From: UBA7672 sp963784415
Lineage (GTDB): Bacteria; Pseudomonadota; Alphaproteobacteria; Caulobacterales; Hyphomonadaceae
Direction of reading: 5' to 3'
DNA: 64,000 bases
Assembly (NCBI GenBank): GCA_963784415.1
Contig: CAWARK010000016.1
Coordinates: forward strand, 124,001 to 188,000
Within the stretch, counting starts at the first letter, position 1. Each line of letters begins with the position of its first letter. Positions 46,429-55,925 of this stretch are shown here, one piece after another. Below the pieces are notes generated by a model that did not search any database, was not told where the DNA came from, and saw only the letters and a list, made by a program, of their open reading frames with translations. A program made the translations under genes and the position numbers.

Positions 46429-46881
46429 ATGACCGTCACCATCCGCGTTGTCCCGCTGCCGCATTTCGAGGGCCTCGCCCTGCCCGCTTACGAGACGGCG
46501 GACGCGGCGGGGATGGACCTGCGCGCGGCTGTGCCGGATGGCGAGCCGATGACGTTGAAGCCGGGTGAGCGGGCGATGGTTCCGACGGGGCTGACCCTTG
46601 CGCTGCCGCCGCTGCATGAGGCGCAGGTGCGGCCGCGCTCGGGACTGGCGGCGAAGCATGGCGTGACGTGCCTCAACTCGCCGGGGACGATCGATGCTGA
46701 CTATCGCGGCGAGGTGAAGGTGATCCTGATCAATCACGGGCAGGAAGCGTTCGTGATCAAGCGCGGCGAGCGGATCGCGCAGATGGTGATTGCGCCGGTG
46801 ACACGGGCGGAGCTGACGGTTGTCGCGAGCCTTGATGAGACGCAGCGCGGCGCGGGTGGGTTTGGCTCGACGGGGCGCTAG
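46429..46881 (+). CDS. dut: Deoxyuridine 5'-triphosphate nucleotidohydrolase
   Basis: A 150-residue trimeric dUTPase. All five motifs are seen: DAAGMDLRAAV (I), VRPRSGLAAKHG (II), NSPGTIDADYRGEV (III), GERIAQMVIAPV (IV) and GAGGFGSTGR (V). It hydrolyses dUTP to dUMP, preventing uracil incorporation and feeding thymidylate synthesis. The ATG at 46429 follows GGAG. Its stop overlaps that of the convergent helicase gene by CTAG. The coaBC-dut order is conserved in many proteobacteria. Confidence 0.95.
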   Translation: MTVTIRVVPLPHFEGLALPAYETADAAGMDLRAAVPDGEPMTLKPGERAMVPTGLTLALPPLHEAQVRPRSGLAAKHGVTCLNSPGTIDADYRGEVKVILINHGQEAFVIKRGERIAQMVIAPVTRAELTVVASLDETQRGAGGFGSTGR

Positions 46882-48241
46882 CCTTTCAGATCCAGCGTCG
46901 GCTTGGGCAGGTCGGCGAGCAGGAAGTGTTCGGAGTCGCTGACGGGCTCCAGCTTTCCAAAATCGAAGGCTGAGCGGTCGATGATGATGTCGCGCGGACG
47001 GAGTTCGCGTGAGAGTTCGAGGCCTTCCAGCGTGCGGGCGCGGGAGAAGGCGACGTAGGCCTGGCCGTGGGCGAACATGCCGCGATCGAAATCGAGATAG
47101 ACGCGGTCGAGCGTCATGCCCTGTGATTTGTGGATCGTGGTGGCGTAGGCGAGGCGCAGCGGCAGCTGCTTGAACGAGCCGACGACGGAGCGCGAGACGG
47201 ACTTGGCGCCAGCGTCAAATTCGTAGCGGAATTTTTCCCACGCCTGTTGCGAGACGCGATGCGTTTCGCGGTCGATCTTCACATAGCAGTCGCTTTCGCC
47301 GAGGCCCTGCACCACGCCGAGCGAACCGTTGACCCACCTGCCCTGCGGATCGTTGCGGATCATCATCACGCGCGCGCCCTGTTTCAGCTCGAGCACTTCT
47401 TCGGTCGGGAAGGCCTTCGGTTCGAAATTGCCTTCGAGCGAGGCGGTGTAGTTGCGCGCGGGGCCATCGAGTTCGGCGAGGCGCGTCTGGTTGATGCGCC
47501 ATGCGGCGGCGTTGTTGGGCGTGAGGACGACGTGCGTGAGGCTCGCCTCGGCGGGTGAGCGCGTCGAGACGCGCGTGCGCAGGAGGTCCTGATCTTCCGT
47601 CGAAAGTCGTCCGTTGCGGAGGGCGTTGAGGACACGGATGAAGTCTGCTTCTTCCTGACGGAAGATGCGCTTCAGGGCGGCGAGGCGGAACTGTCCAGCC
47701 TGGAAACCTGGCGCCTTGAAGAACCACGCGCCGCCATAGCTTTCCTGCAGGATGTGTTCGACATCGGCGCCGACCACGGGCGGGAGCTGGTGGAGGTCGC
47801 CGGAGAGGATCATGCGGACGCCGCCGAAGGGCTGGCGGTTGCCTCTGTTCAGACGGAGAGAGTTGTCGATCGCCTGCATCATGTCGGCGCGCACCATCGA
47901 GACCTCGTCGATCACCATGGTCTCGATCGCCTTCACTACGCGCTGGTTGCGGATCTTGCGCGCATCCCCCGCATCCAGCAGGCGCGGCGGGAAATTGAAG
48001 AAGGAGTGGATCGTCTGGCCGCCGACGTTCACGGCGGCGAGGCCCGTGGGGCGAGCACGATCGCCTTGTCGAGCGAGTTGAAGATCAGCTGGCGCAGCAG
48101 CGTGGTCTTCCCCGTGCCGGCGCGGCCCGTGAGGAAGATATTGCGGCGGCCGGCAACGATCTCGTCGACGAGCGGCTGGTAGACGTTGGAGACGGGTTCA
48201 GCGGTCACGTTTGCTTTTGTCTTGCGCCCGGACCGCGCCAT
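46878..48241 (-). pseudogene. PIF1-like/AAA helicase, frameshifted
   Basis: A superfamily 1 helicase of about 454 residues. The first frame from ATG 48241 has Walker A FLTGRAGTGKTTLLRQ and stops early after VLAP; the next frame continues with GLAAVNVGGQTIHSFF, Walker B ETMVIDEVSM, the motif FGGVRMILSGDLHQLPPV and the C-terminal YATTIHKSQGMTLDRV and AYVAFSRARTLEGL. The break is in a run of G residues (48048-48051; C on the coding strand), fitting one missing base. PIF1-like helicases unwind DNA ahead of repair or replication; the role here is unknown. Confidence 0.87.
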
Positions 48242-48291
48242 TGAACTGCTGCGCGGGCCATGGTCTTTGCTCCGGGAGGATGAAGCGAACC

Positions 48292-49059
48292 ATGAGTCTA
48301 ACGCCCCAGCAGCTGGAACGCTACGCCCGCCATATCATGCTGCGGGAGATCGGCGGGCCGGGGCAGCAGAAGCTGAGACAAGCGCATGTGGCGTTGGTGG
48401 GGCTAGGCGCGCTGGGCGGGCCGGCGGCGATGTATCTGGGGGCGGCGGGGGTGGGGGCGGTGACGCTGATCGATGATGATTCGGTGTCGCTGTCGAACCT
48501 GCAGCGGCAGGTGCTGTTCGTCACGAGCGATGTCGGGGCGGCCAAGACGGAAGTCGGCGCGCACGTGCTGACAAACATGAACCCGGATATCCGTATCGAG
48601 ACGAAACAGACGCGGCTGGATGCGGGCAATGCGGCGGAGCTTCTGCAGGGCGCGGACATCGTCATCGATGGGTCGGACAGTTTCACCACGCGGTTTGATG
48701 TGAATGCGGCGTGTCATCATGCGGGCGTGACGTTGGTGTCGGGCGCGGTGGGGCGGTGGAGCGCGCAGGTTTCGGTGTTCAAGTCGGGACTGACGAAGGG
48801 CCGTGCGGTGAAGGATCGCCTGCCCTGCTATCGGTGTCTCGTCTCGGAGATGCCGGAGACGGAGGAGACGTGCGCGGCTGTTGGCGTCGTCGGGCCACTG
48901 ACAGGGATTGTCGGCGCGCGGATGGCGCTGGAGGCGGTGAAGGAAATTGTGGGCGCGGGACAGTCGATGGCGGGCAAGCTGTGGCTGTTTGACGGGCTGA
49001 GCGGGGATTCAAGGAACGTGACGCTGCGGGCTGATCCGGCTTGCGTGGTGTGCGGATAG
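48292..49059 (+). CDS. HesA/MoeB/ThiF family adenylyltransferase
   Basis: A 255-residue E1-like enzyme. The nucleotide site is VGLGALGGPAAMYL with a following acidic loop (DDDSVSLSNLQRQVLF), the conserved arginine-rich segment is present, and CYRCL and CVVCG are zinc-binding cysteine pairs. Such enzymes adenylate the C-terminus of ThiS or MoaD-like proteins for sulfur transfer. There is no C-terminal rhodanese domain, so it resembles MoeB/ThiF. ATG 48292 is preferred; ATG 48280 directly abuts the GGGAGGA ribosome site. No thi or moa gene is nearby, so the partner is not known. Confidence 0.88.
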   Translation: MSLTPQQLERYARHIMLREIGGPGQQKLRQAHVALVGLGALGGPAAMYLGAAGVGAVTLIDDDSVSLSNLQRQVLFVTSDVGAAKTEVGAHVLTNMNPDIRIETKQTRLDAGNAAELLQGADIVIDGSDSFTTRFDVNAACHHAGVTLVSGAVGRWSAQVSVFKSGLTKGRAVKDRLPCYRCLVSEMPETEETCAAVGVVGPLTGIVGARMALEAVKEIVGAGQSMAGKLWLFDGLSGDSRNVTLRADPACVVCG

Positions 49060-49080
49060 AAACGACGACGGGGATAGACA

Positions 49081-50385
49081 ATGAGCGAGAGCGCAAAAGC
49101 GCCGACGGCCTTCACCAACGCGCAGCGACTGCGCGCGATCCTCGGCGGATCGGCGGGGAACCTTGTCGAGTGGTATGACTGGTTCGCGTACGCCTCCTTC
49201 TCGCTCTATTTCGCGCCGGTGTTTTTTCCGGACGGAGACAAGACTGCGCAGCTGATGCAGACGGCGGCAGTGTTCGCGGTGGGCTTTTTCGCGCGGCCGC
49301 TGGGTGCATGGCTGATGGGGCTTTATGCCGATCGCGCCGGGCGTCGCGCGGCGATGACGGCGTCAGTGGCGCTGATGTGTTTTGGCTCGCTGGTGATCGC
49401 ACTAGCGCCTGGATATGCGGTGATCGGCGGGGCGGCGCCGGTGATCCTGGTGATAGCGCGGCTGCTGCAGGGCCTGTCGGTCGGCGGCGAGTATGGCGCG
49501 AGCGCGACGTATCTGTCGGAAGTCGCCGGCAAGGCGCGGCGCGGGTTCTGGTCGAGCTTTCATTATGTGACGCTGATCATGGGCCAGTTGCTGGCGCTGG
49601 GCGTCCTGATCCTGTTGCAGCGGACGATGCCTCCAGAAGTTTTGGTAGACTGGGGCTGGCGCATTCCGTTCTTTGTCGGCGCAGCGCTCGCGGTGGTGGT
49701 GTTCTGGATCCGCATGGGCCTGCGCGAGACGGAGTCGTGGGAGAAGGCGAAAGCCGCAGGCACGCCGCCATCGCAGTCGCGCCTGCTGTTCCTGAAGCAT
49801 CCGCGCGAGACACTGATGGTGATGGGCCTGACGGCGGCGGGGTCGCTGTCGTTTTACGCCTACACGACATACATGCAGAAATACCTCGTCAACTCGGCGG
49901 GGTTTGACAAGAACGCGGCAACCGAGATCACGGCGGGGGCGCTGATCTGCTTCATGCTGGCGCAGCCGGTGATGGGGTGGCTGTCGGACATTGTCGGACG
50001 CAAGCGCATGCTGATCGCAGCGTTCGGCATCGGCGCGCTGATGGCGTGGCCGGTGTTCGTGGGGATCGCCAATGCAGGCTCGCCGTGGATCGCATTCGCG
50101 ATCCTGTTCGGCGCACTGCTGGTGCAGTCCGCCTACACATCGATCAGCGCCGTCATCAAGGCGGAGCTGTTCCCGACCCATGTACGCGCGCTCGGCGTCG
50201 CCCTGCCCTATGCGCTGGCCAATGCGATGTTCGGCGGCACGGCGGAGTATGTCGCGCTGTGGTTCAAGTCGAGCGGCGTGGAGTCCGGCTTCTTCATCTA
50301 TGTCGGCGCGCTGTCCGTCATCGGCTTCCTGGTCGCGATCTTCATGCGCGATACCAAGTTGAAGAGCGAGATTCTGGAGGACTGA
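49081..50385 (+). CDS. MFS transporter, metabolite:H+ symporter (KgtP/ProP-like)
   Basis: A 434-residue major facilitator with twelve predicted helices. GSAGNLVEWYDWFAYASFS is the hallmark N-terminus of the MHS subfamily, which includes alpha-ketoglutarate, citrate and proline/betaine symporters, and ADRAGRRAAMT is the loop 2-3 motif. It takes up a dicarboxylate or compatible solute with protons; the substrate cannot be decided. The ATG at 49081 is 21 bases after the ThiF-family gene. It ends six bases before the stop of the convergent S9 peptidase gene. Confidence 0.9.
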   Translation: MSESAKAPTAFTNAQRLRAILGGSAGNLVEWYDWFAYASFSLYFAPVFFPDGDKTAQLMQTAAVFAVGFFARPLGAWLMGLYADRAGRRAAMTASVALMCFGSLVIALAPGYAVIGGAAPVILVIARLLQGLSVGGEYGASATYLSEVAGKARRGFWSSFHYVTLIMGQLLALGVLILLQRTMPPEVLVDWGWRIPFFVGAALAVVVFWIRMGLRETESWEKAKAAGTPPSQSRLLFLKHPRETLMVMGLTAAGSLSFYAYTTYMQKYLVNSAGFDKNAATEITAGALICFMLAQPVMGWLSDIVGRKRMLIAAFGIGALMAWPVFVGIANAGSPWIAFAILFGALLVQSAYTSISAVIKAELFPTHVRALGVALPYALANAMFGGTAEYVALWFKSSGVESGFFIYVGALSVIGFLVAIFMRDTKLKSEILED

Positions 50386-50391
50386 TGTCTG

Positions 50392-52434
50392 TCAGGGCGT
50401 CTTGAGATGCGCGGCGAAGAATGCTTCGAGCTCCGAGAAGGCTTCCTCGGTACGCTGTGAGAACAGGTTGTGATCCGCGTCATCGTAGACGACCAGTTTC
50501 TGGGTCTTGCCCGCCTTCCTGAGCGCCTGCTGCATCAGATCTGACTGTTCGAAGGGAACAGTATCGTCCTTCTTGCCGTGCAGCAGGAGAACCGGGATGC
50601 GAATTTCCGCTGCGCGACTAGCGGGCGACGCCGCAATCATGGCGGCCTTGTCGCGCCGGGGGTCGCCCATCTTGGCAACCCAGTAGCGATAGCCCTCGCT
50701 GTCTTCGCCATCCTGTTCATGCTCCCAGGAGACCTGCCGATAGAGATCGGTGACGCCGGCAGCGGAGACAACGCAACGGTAGAGGTCAGGATAGAGGACT
50801 GCGCCCATCAGCGCGGCATACCCGCCATAGGACGCGCCGAAGATGCACATGCGCGCAGGATCGACACGGCCCTGATCCATCAACAGCTGCACGCCATCCA
50901 TGATGTCGGTCTGCATCGTGTCGCCGAAATGGCGATCACCCGCAGTGACAAAGGCCTTGCCGTAACCCGCCGAGCCACGGAAATTGGGCTGGAACACTGC
51001 GTAGCCGCGCGTTGCGAGAAATTGCACCATCGCGTCATAGCTGAGATCGGTGCGCAATTCCGGGCCGCCGTGCGGATAGACGATCAGTGGCGGCTTGGCG
51101 TCTGCGGGCATGTTCGGCGGCAGGGTGATATAGCCGGTGATATCCAGCCCATCGCGCGCCTTGTAAGTGATCGCCTCCGTCCTGCCGAGACGATCCGGCG
51201 TCAGCCGCGGATTGACCGAGCCGATCACCTCGTTGTGGGCGTTGGCCATGTCGTAGAGATGATAAGTGCCCGGATCGCGTGGGCCGTTGGTGAAGAGAAC
51301 CCAGATCGACCGGTCGAGGCTGCGATCGAGAAAAGTGACGTTGCGCTCTTTCTGGAAGAAGCTCTCCAGCGCCTCGAAATGTCGTTGCAGCTTGCCCTCG
51401 AGAAAGCTGATCTCGCGCGTGTCATCCCAGTAGGTGGCGCCGATATAGTCGCCCGTGAGCGGATCTGCGATGCCGCCGTCAACGTCGAAGCGGGGATGGG
51501 AGAAGACCTCCGTCGTGTAGCGCTGCTCGTCGATGTCGTAGAGCCAGATTCCGGTCCGGTCGTCGCCAGCCGGGCGGCCGAGGACATAGTAAAGCGCAGG
51601 TTGCGGACCGGGCGCGAGGGGTTCGAAATCCCGCGCCTGCTGCGTGTCCTTATCAAAGCGGACGGTGAAGCCCTGCTTCCAGTCGATGCGCCCCTTCTCG
51701 CGATGCTGGGCGATCATGACACGCACTTCGGTGTAACGGCGATTGGTGTCGAAGCGCATGATGGGATTGCCGTAGAGGTCGGCAAACCAGGCAACCGTGC
51801 GCTCGGCGCCGCCAGCCACGGTTGTCCACGTTCCATCGCGCGTATCGACGCGAACGAGATCGAGATTGCGGCCGACGCGCAGCGGCACGAGAAAGTGGGT
51901 GCTGTCGCCGGGAATCCGGATGATGTCGGAAGGATCGATGACGTTGGAGGATTCGATTTTCTTGTCATCTTTGAAAAAGGTGAGCGTGGCGGCGAGGTCA
52001 TGGCCGGTGGCGTAGAGCCGCGGAAAGCCGCCAAAGACGATCCTGTTGCGTTCGACACTGATCGATATGCCGTTGCCGCCTGCCGAATAGACCAGACTGT
52101 CGTCATTGATCCATTTGAGGCCGTAAACCAGCGAGCTTCCCAGATTGCGCACAACGGGCTTTGCGTCTTCGTTCCGCGTTTCACGGACGATGATGTAGGA
52201 CGCGCCGCCGCGACGAAGAACGAAGGCAAAATAGCTGCCGCTCGGCGAAACGGCGACGTCGCTGATATCAGCCTTTGCCGTGAATTCGGCGATCGTGGGC
52301 GGGAGCGGAGCGACGGGCACAGACGGCGCCGCTGTATCGGTGAGCGGCGCAGCGGCCTCCTGCGCGCGCGCGACGTCGCCCCAGCCGAGCAGCAGGACAC
52401 CGAAAGAAGCTGCAAGGCAGTGGACCAGCTTCAT
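50392..52434 (-). CDS. S9 family peptidase (prolyl oligopeptidase-like), exported
   Basis: A 680-residue serine peptidase. A signal peptide (about residues 1-24, ending ARA) precedes a beta-propeller-like region and the hydrolase domain with the nucleophile in FGASYGGYAALMG, the aspartate in HGKKDDTVPFEQS and the histidine in YDDADHNLF. It is a paralogue of the peptidase at 29104-31047 with the same plan. The start at 52434 begins the signal peptide. It lies in a minus-strand run of exported hydrolases (two metallo-hydrolases upstream), suggesting extracellular peptide or amide breakdown. Confidence 0.92.
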   Translation of the reverse strand: MKLVHCLAASFGVLLLGWGDVARAQEAAAPLTDTAAPSVPVAPLPPTIAEFTAKADISDVAVSPSGSYFAFVLRRGGASYIIVRETRNEDAKPVVRNLGSSLVYGLKWINDDSLVYSAGGNGISISVERNRIVFGGFPRLYATGHDLAATLTFFKDDKKIESSNVIDPSDIIRIPGDSTHFLVPLRVGRNLDLVRVDTRDGTWTTVAGGAERTVAWFADLYGNPIMRFDTNRRYTEVRVMIAQHREKGRIDWKQGFTVRFDKDTQQARDFEPLAPGPQPALYYVLGRPAGDDRTGIWLYDIDEQRYTTEVFSHPRFDVDGGIADPLTGDYIGATYWDDTREISFLEGKLQRHFEALESFFQKERNVTFLDRSLDRSIWVLFTNGPRDPGTYHLYDMANAHNEVIGSVNPRLTPDRLGRTEAITYKARDGLDITGYITLPPNMPADAKPPLIVYPHGGPELRTDLSYDAMVQFLATRGYAVFQPNFRGSAGYGKAFVTAGDRHFGDTMQTDIMDGVQLLMDQGRVDPARMCIFGASYGGYAALMGAVLYPDLYRCVVSAAGVTDLYRQVSWEHEQDGEDSEGYRYWVAKMGDPRRDKAAMIAASPASRAAEIRIPVLLLHGKKDDTVPFEQSDLMQQALRKAGKTQKLVVYDDADHNLFSQRTEEAFSELEAFFAAHLKTP

Positions 52435-52520
52435 CTATCCCCCCGGACGCTATCCAGCAGGAATCATCGCAGGCCGATCGGCAACTGTCACCGGAATTTC
52501 GCTGGCGGCGCAGTGTGCCG

Positions 52521-53492
52521 CTACTTCTTCAGCTCCTGGTAGATCACCGTCGTGTAGGCCGCCTCGTTGATGAAGCCGGCGCCGAAGCGGGGCGTCCATG
52601 GCGCGAGCGGCTTGGCGGCGATGGTTTCTTCCAGCGTCTTGCCCGCCTTCACCAACGCTTCGACAGCGGCGCGTGCGCCCGTGTGCATCGCAAGCGCTGC
52701 TTCGATGTCGGCGCGCGTGGAGAGTTCGCCGTGGCCGGGGATGTAGCGGGTGTTCGGGCCGGTAACTGCGAGGATTTTGGTGAGCGCTGCGATGAAACCG
52801 GCCTGCGTGCCGCCCGAACCCGTATCCACGAAGGGATAGAAGTTCTTCATGTAGGTATCGCCCGTGTGCAGGACATCGGCCTCGACGAAGTAGATGAAGG
52901 TGTCGCCATCGGTGTGGGCGGGCAGCGGCGCGCGGATGGCGCGGATCGTCTGGCCGTTGAGATGGAAGTCGATGCCGGTGGTGAATGTGACGACAGGCAG
53001 CGCGCTCTTGGGCGCGGGCACGGCGGGAGCGCCGCGCGATTCCGACTTCACTTCGCCGGTGAGACGCTTGCGGACGTTGTCGCTGGCGAAGATGGTTGCG
53101 CCGGCCTTGCCGAAGGCTTCGTTGCCGCCTGCATGGTCGAAGTGCCAGTGCGTGTTGATGAGGTATTTCGGCTTGCCCTTGGCGAGCTGTTCGATCTTCA
53201 CGAGGTTCACGTCAGCATTGGTGACGTACTGGTCGTCGATCAGGAACACGCCGTCATCGCCGACGCTGAGCCCGAGATTGCCGCCCTGCCCCATCAGCAT
53301 GTGGACGCCTTGTCCGAGATCGACATCGCGGGCGAAGGCCTGCGAGTTCGGTGCAGGCGGAGGCGGAGGGGGCGGAGGAGAGACGGGTGCGGGCTCGGTC
53401 GCGGCCACGGTCGTGGCGGGAGCGTCCGCTGCTGGCGTGGTGGCGCAGGCGGCGAGCGCGAGAAGGGAGATCGATGAGAGAATGATGCGCAT
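52521..53492 (-). CDS. MBL-fold metallo-hydrolase lipoprotein (paralogue 1)
   Basis: A 323-residue exported metallo-beta-lactamase-fold protein. The N-terminus is a lipoprotein signal with the lipobox LAAC, followed by a Thr/Ala/Pro-rich linker with eight consecutive prolines. The zinc motif is NTHWHFDHAGGNEAF; further ligands are the histidines in LPAHTDGD and IPGHGE. The class is subclass B3-like or related quinoprotein-type hydrolases; the true substrate is unknown. It is followed by S9 peptidase and preceded, 12 bases away, by a close paralogue, so this is a tandem duplication. Confidence 0.9.
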   Translation of the reverse strand: MRIILSSISLLALAACATTPAADAPATTVAATEPAPVSPPPPPPPPAPNSQAFARDVDLGQGVHMLMGQGGNLGLSVGDDGVFLIDDQYVTNADVNLVKIEQLAKGKPKYLINTHWHFDHAGGNEAFGKAGATIFASDNVRKRLTGEVKSESRGAPAVPAPKSALPVVTFTTGIDFHLNGQTIRAIRAPLPAHTDGDTFIYFVEADVLHTGDTYMKNFYPFVDTGSGGTQAGFIAALTKILAVTGPNTRYIPGHGELSTRADIEAALAMHTGARAAVEALVKAGKTLEETIAAKPLAPWTPRFGAGFINEAAYTTVIYQELKK

Positions 53493-53504
53493 GGTGATGT
53501 CCCC

Positions 53505-54393
53505 CTATTTCTTCAGGCCGTTATAGAGCGTCGTCGTGAAGCTATCCTCCGGGATGAAGGCCCAGGCGTACTTCGACCACGGTTTCAGCGGCTTGGCCGC
53601 CACGGTTTTCGCGAGGCTGTCGCCGGCCTTCACATGCTTGTCGACCGCCGCGATCGCGCCTTCGAGCATGGCGATCTGCTTGGCGAGATCCGCCTTCGTG
53701 CCGATCTCGCCATGGCCGGGAATGATCTTCGTCTTGTCGTCGACCTTGGCGTAGGTCTCCTTCATCACGGCGAGATAGCCGCGCACGGAGCCGCCCGAGC
53801 CGGTATCGATCACCGGGAAGATGCCGTTGAAGAACAGGTCGCCCATGTGGAGGATGTTCGGCTCGACGAACCACACCATCGAGTCGCCATCGGTGTGCGC
53901 GGGCGCAACGTGGAAGACGCGGATCGTCTCGTCATTGAGATGGAAGTCGACGCCATCGATGAAGGTGATCACCGGCCATGCCGGCGCGGGCGATGCGGGC
54001 GACGGCTTGCCATCGAGGCCCAGCGAGGCGACCGCGCCGGTGAGACGCTTGCGGACATTTTCCTGCGCGAAGATCATCGCGCCGGCCTTGGCGAAGGTTT
54101 CGTTGCCGCCGGCATGGTCCGCATGCCAGTGCGTGTTCACCAGATATTTTGGCGCGCCGCCGGCGAGCGCTTCGACCTTGGCGAGGTTGGCGGCAGCAGA
54201 CTGCTGATACTGGTCATCGATGACGAAGGCGCCGTCCGCCCCGGTCGAGACGCCGATATTGCCGCCCTGCCCGAAGATGACGTGGATGCCCGCGCCGAGA
54301 TCAGTCGTCTTCGGCGCCGGCAATTGCGCGGCGGCAATTGGCGCGGCCAAAGCGGCGACCGTCGCAAGCAGTGAAATCGTGAAGCCTTCTCAT
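53505..54393 (-). pseudogene. Exported MBL-fold metallo-hydrolase (paralogue 2), start-region frameshift
   Basis: A metallo-beta-lactamase-fold protein of about 295 residues and a paralogue of the next gene. The zinc motif is NTHWHADHAGGNETF, with later histidines in APAHTDGD and IPGHGE. The in-frame start would be TTG at 54350, inside the signal peptide. The correct ATG appears to be 54393 with a GGGAGGGAT ribosome site; removing one base near 54389 gives MKGFTISLLATVAALAAPIA, a good signal peptide. So the gene carries one extra base just after its start codon. It probably hydrolyses an amide, ester or lactone in the periplasm. Confidence 0.82.
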
Positions 54394-54460
54394 GGGCATC
54401 CCTCCCGTTTGAATTGAGAGGTACGCCCGTGGGACGCGAGTTCAAGCGAAATCGTGCGCG

Positions 54461-54904
54461 TCAGCTCTTCTGCAGCTCTTCCGCTACGCAACCATCGCCG
54501 TTGAAGGAGATGTCCTCGACCTGGCCCGAGCCCATCACGAAGCGCGTGGTGCAGACGGAGCGGAAAGTCTGCGCCGGCTCCCACACCGGGAAGTTCTCGG
54601 TGATCGTTTCGGTCTTTTCCTTGCCGTCCTTGTCGGTGATCTTGCGCGTCACCTGGCGCTGTTCATCGCGCCAGTAGCCGGCGCGCTCGTCCACCGTCGT
54701 CTTGGTGTAGCTCCACAGTTCGCGGCCATTCGACATCTCCGTGCGGCTCTGCGGCGGACCCCAGTCGACCAGCACGGCGTCGGCCGAGGCGCCCTGCAGC
54801 AGACCCATGTGCTGGCGATAGCCTTCCTCGGTCGCGCAAGCGCCAAGGCTCAGCACTGGGCTGAGGAATGCCGCCATGGCGATCAGTGATGTACGCAGTT
54901 TCAT
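54461..54904 (-). CDS. Lipoprotein of unknown function
   Basis: A 147-residue predicted lipoprotein. The signal peptide ends in LGAC. The mature part has HMGLLQGASADAVLVDWGPPQS, a SmpA/OmlA-like lead where a tight turn precedes a small alpha/beta fold, plus two more cysteines (VCTTRF and DGCVAEE) that could form a disulfide. Its function is unknown. It is separated from the metallo-hydrolases by 67 bases on the same strand. Confidence 0.75.
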   Translation of the reverse strand: MKLRTSLIAMAAFLSPVLSLGACATEEGYRQHMGLLQGASADAVLVDWGPPQSRTEMSNGRELWSYTKTTVDERAGYWRDEQRQVTRKITDKDGKEKTETITENFPVWEPAQTFRSVCTTRFVMGSGQVEDISFNGDGCVAEELQKS

Positions 54905-54982
54905 TGCCCCGCCCCGTCTGTCCTTGCCCAGACGATGTCCCCGCCCGGCTGAACCGAGCTTGAACGCTTGCGCGAAGTTTGG

Positions 54983-55925
54983 CTAGCGGGCCGAGAAGTC
55001 GAGGCGGATTTCGCCCTGCGGGGCGCCGGCCGGAATGTCGAAGCCGAGGTTGTTGCAGGTGCGCAGCGCGGCGCGCGCCTTGGCGAGGAAGACCATCATC
55101 GCGGGATCATCCGATGGCTCGGACGCCGGCGTAATCAGGCGCGGCTCGGAGACGAACTTTCCGTTGGACGAGAAGCTGCACGCCGAAGGTTGCGCGCAGG
55201 CGCTGCGCATCCATCATGTTGCCGCTGTCGGTCCAGCACCGCTTGGCGTCGAGCTGGGCGCGGATCTGCTGGCCGATGTCGGCGCTGCTGGACGGGGCCG
55301 GCGCGACGCTCGCGGAATTGGAAAGATGCGGGATCGGCGCGGTGGGCGCGATGGAGATCAGGCCGTTGTCGGCCGGCTGCGACGGAGCAGCACGCGGCGG
55401 GTCAAGCTGGGAAGAACTGCCGCTACCCGGTGTCAGCGAGATCACACTACCCCCTTGCACGGGCTGCGTCGGGGTCGGCGAAAGCGGCTGCGGAGCGGCA
55501 GGCGGCGTCCATGTCTGAAGGGCTGGGGGCTGCGGCGCCGGCTGAACGGGCTGGGCGGGCGGAGTGTAAGTGGCGGTCGCGTCCCCGCGCATCGGGGCGG
55601 AGGTCAGGTCCGAACGGATGAACGCCTTCTGCCCGTTGCGCAGGATTACCTGATACCAGTTCCAGTCAGCCTGGCGTGCGAGACCCACGACAGTGAGCTG
55701 CAGGCCGGTGCTGCCGGTGGAAAGAACCTGCGTGTCATTGCCGGTGAAAGGTTCGGCGCGCAGACGCACGCCCGTGCCGTTGATGGTGATCGGCGCGGCG
55801 GGAGTGAACGGCTCGACCATGTACGCGCTGCGGGTGGTCGTCCGGTTGATGCCGGTCACCTGCGCTGCGGCGACACCGCCGAGCGCCAGCGTGGCGGCGA
55901 GGACAGTCGTCAGAACGAGACGCAT
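54983..55925 (-). pseudogene. Exported SH3-like/proline-rich protein, frameshifted
   Basis: An exported protein of about 314 residues. A signal peptide (MRLVLTTVLAATLALGGVAA) is followed by a bacterial SH3-like domain (RLRAEPFTGNDTQVLSTG, VGLARQADWNWYQV), a long Pro/Gln/Ala linker, and a C-terminal part that contains CWTDSGNMMDAQRLRATFGV. The frame breaks near 55178 (one extra base) and continues as SSNGKFVSEPRLITPASE and ARAALRTCNNLGFDIP to 54983. The C-terminal region looks like a TonB-C-type domain from alphaproteobacteria. It probably binds peptidoglycan or an envelope protein. Confidence 0.78.

Noticed and set aside
50578..52542. 654-codon plus-strand open frame opposite the S9 peptidase
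   Set aside because: Antisense shadow; the minus strand has a complete signal peptide and catalytic motifs.
34235..55180. Programmed ribosomal frameshifting as the cause of the split genes
   Set aside because: Breaks occur in many unrelated genes, in both directions, without a common slippery sequence or downstream structure; coaBC would need two events.
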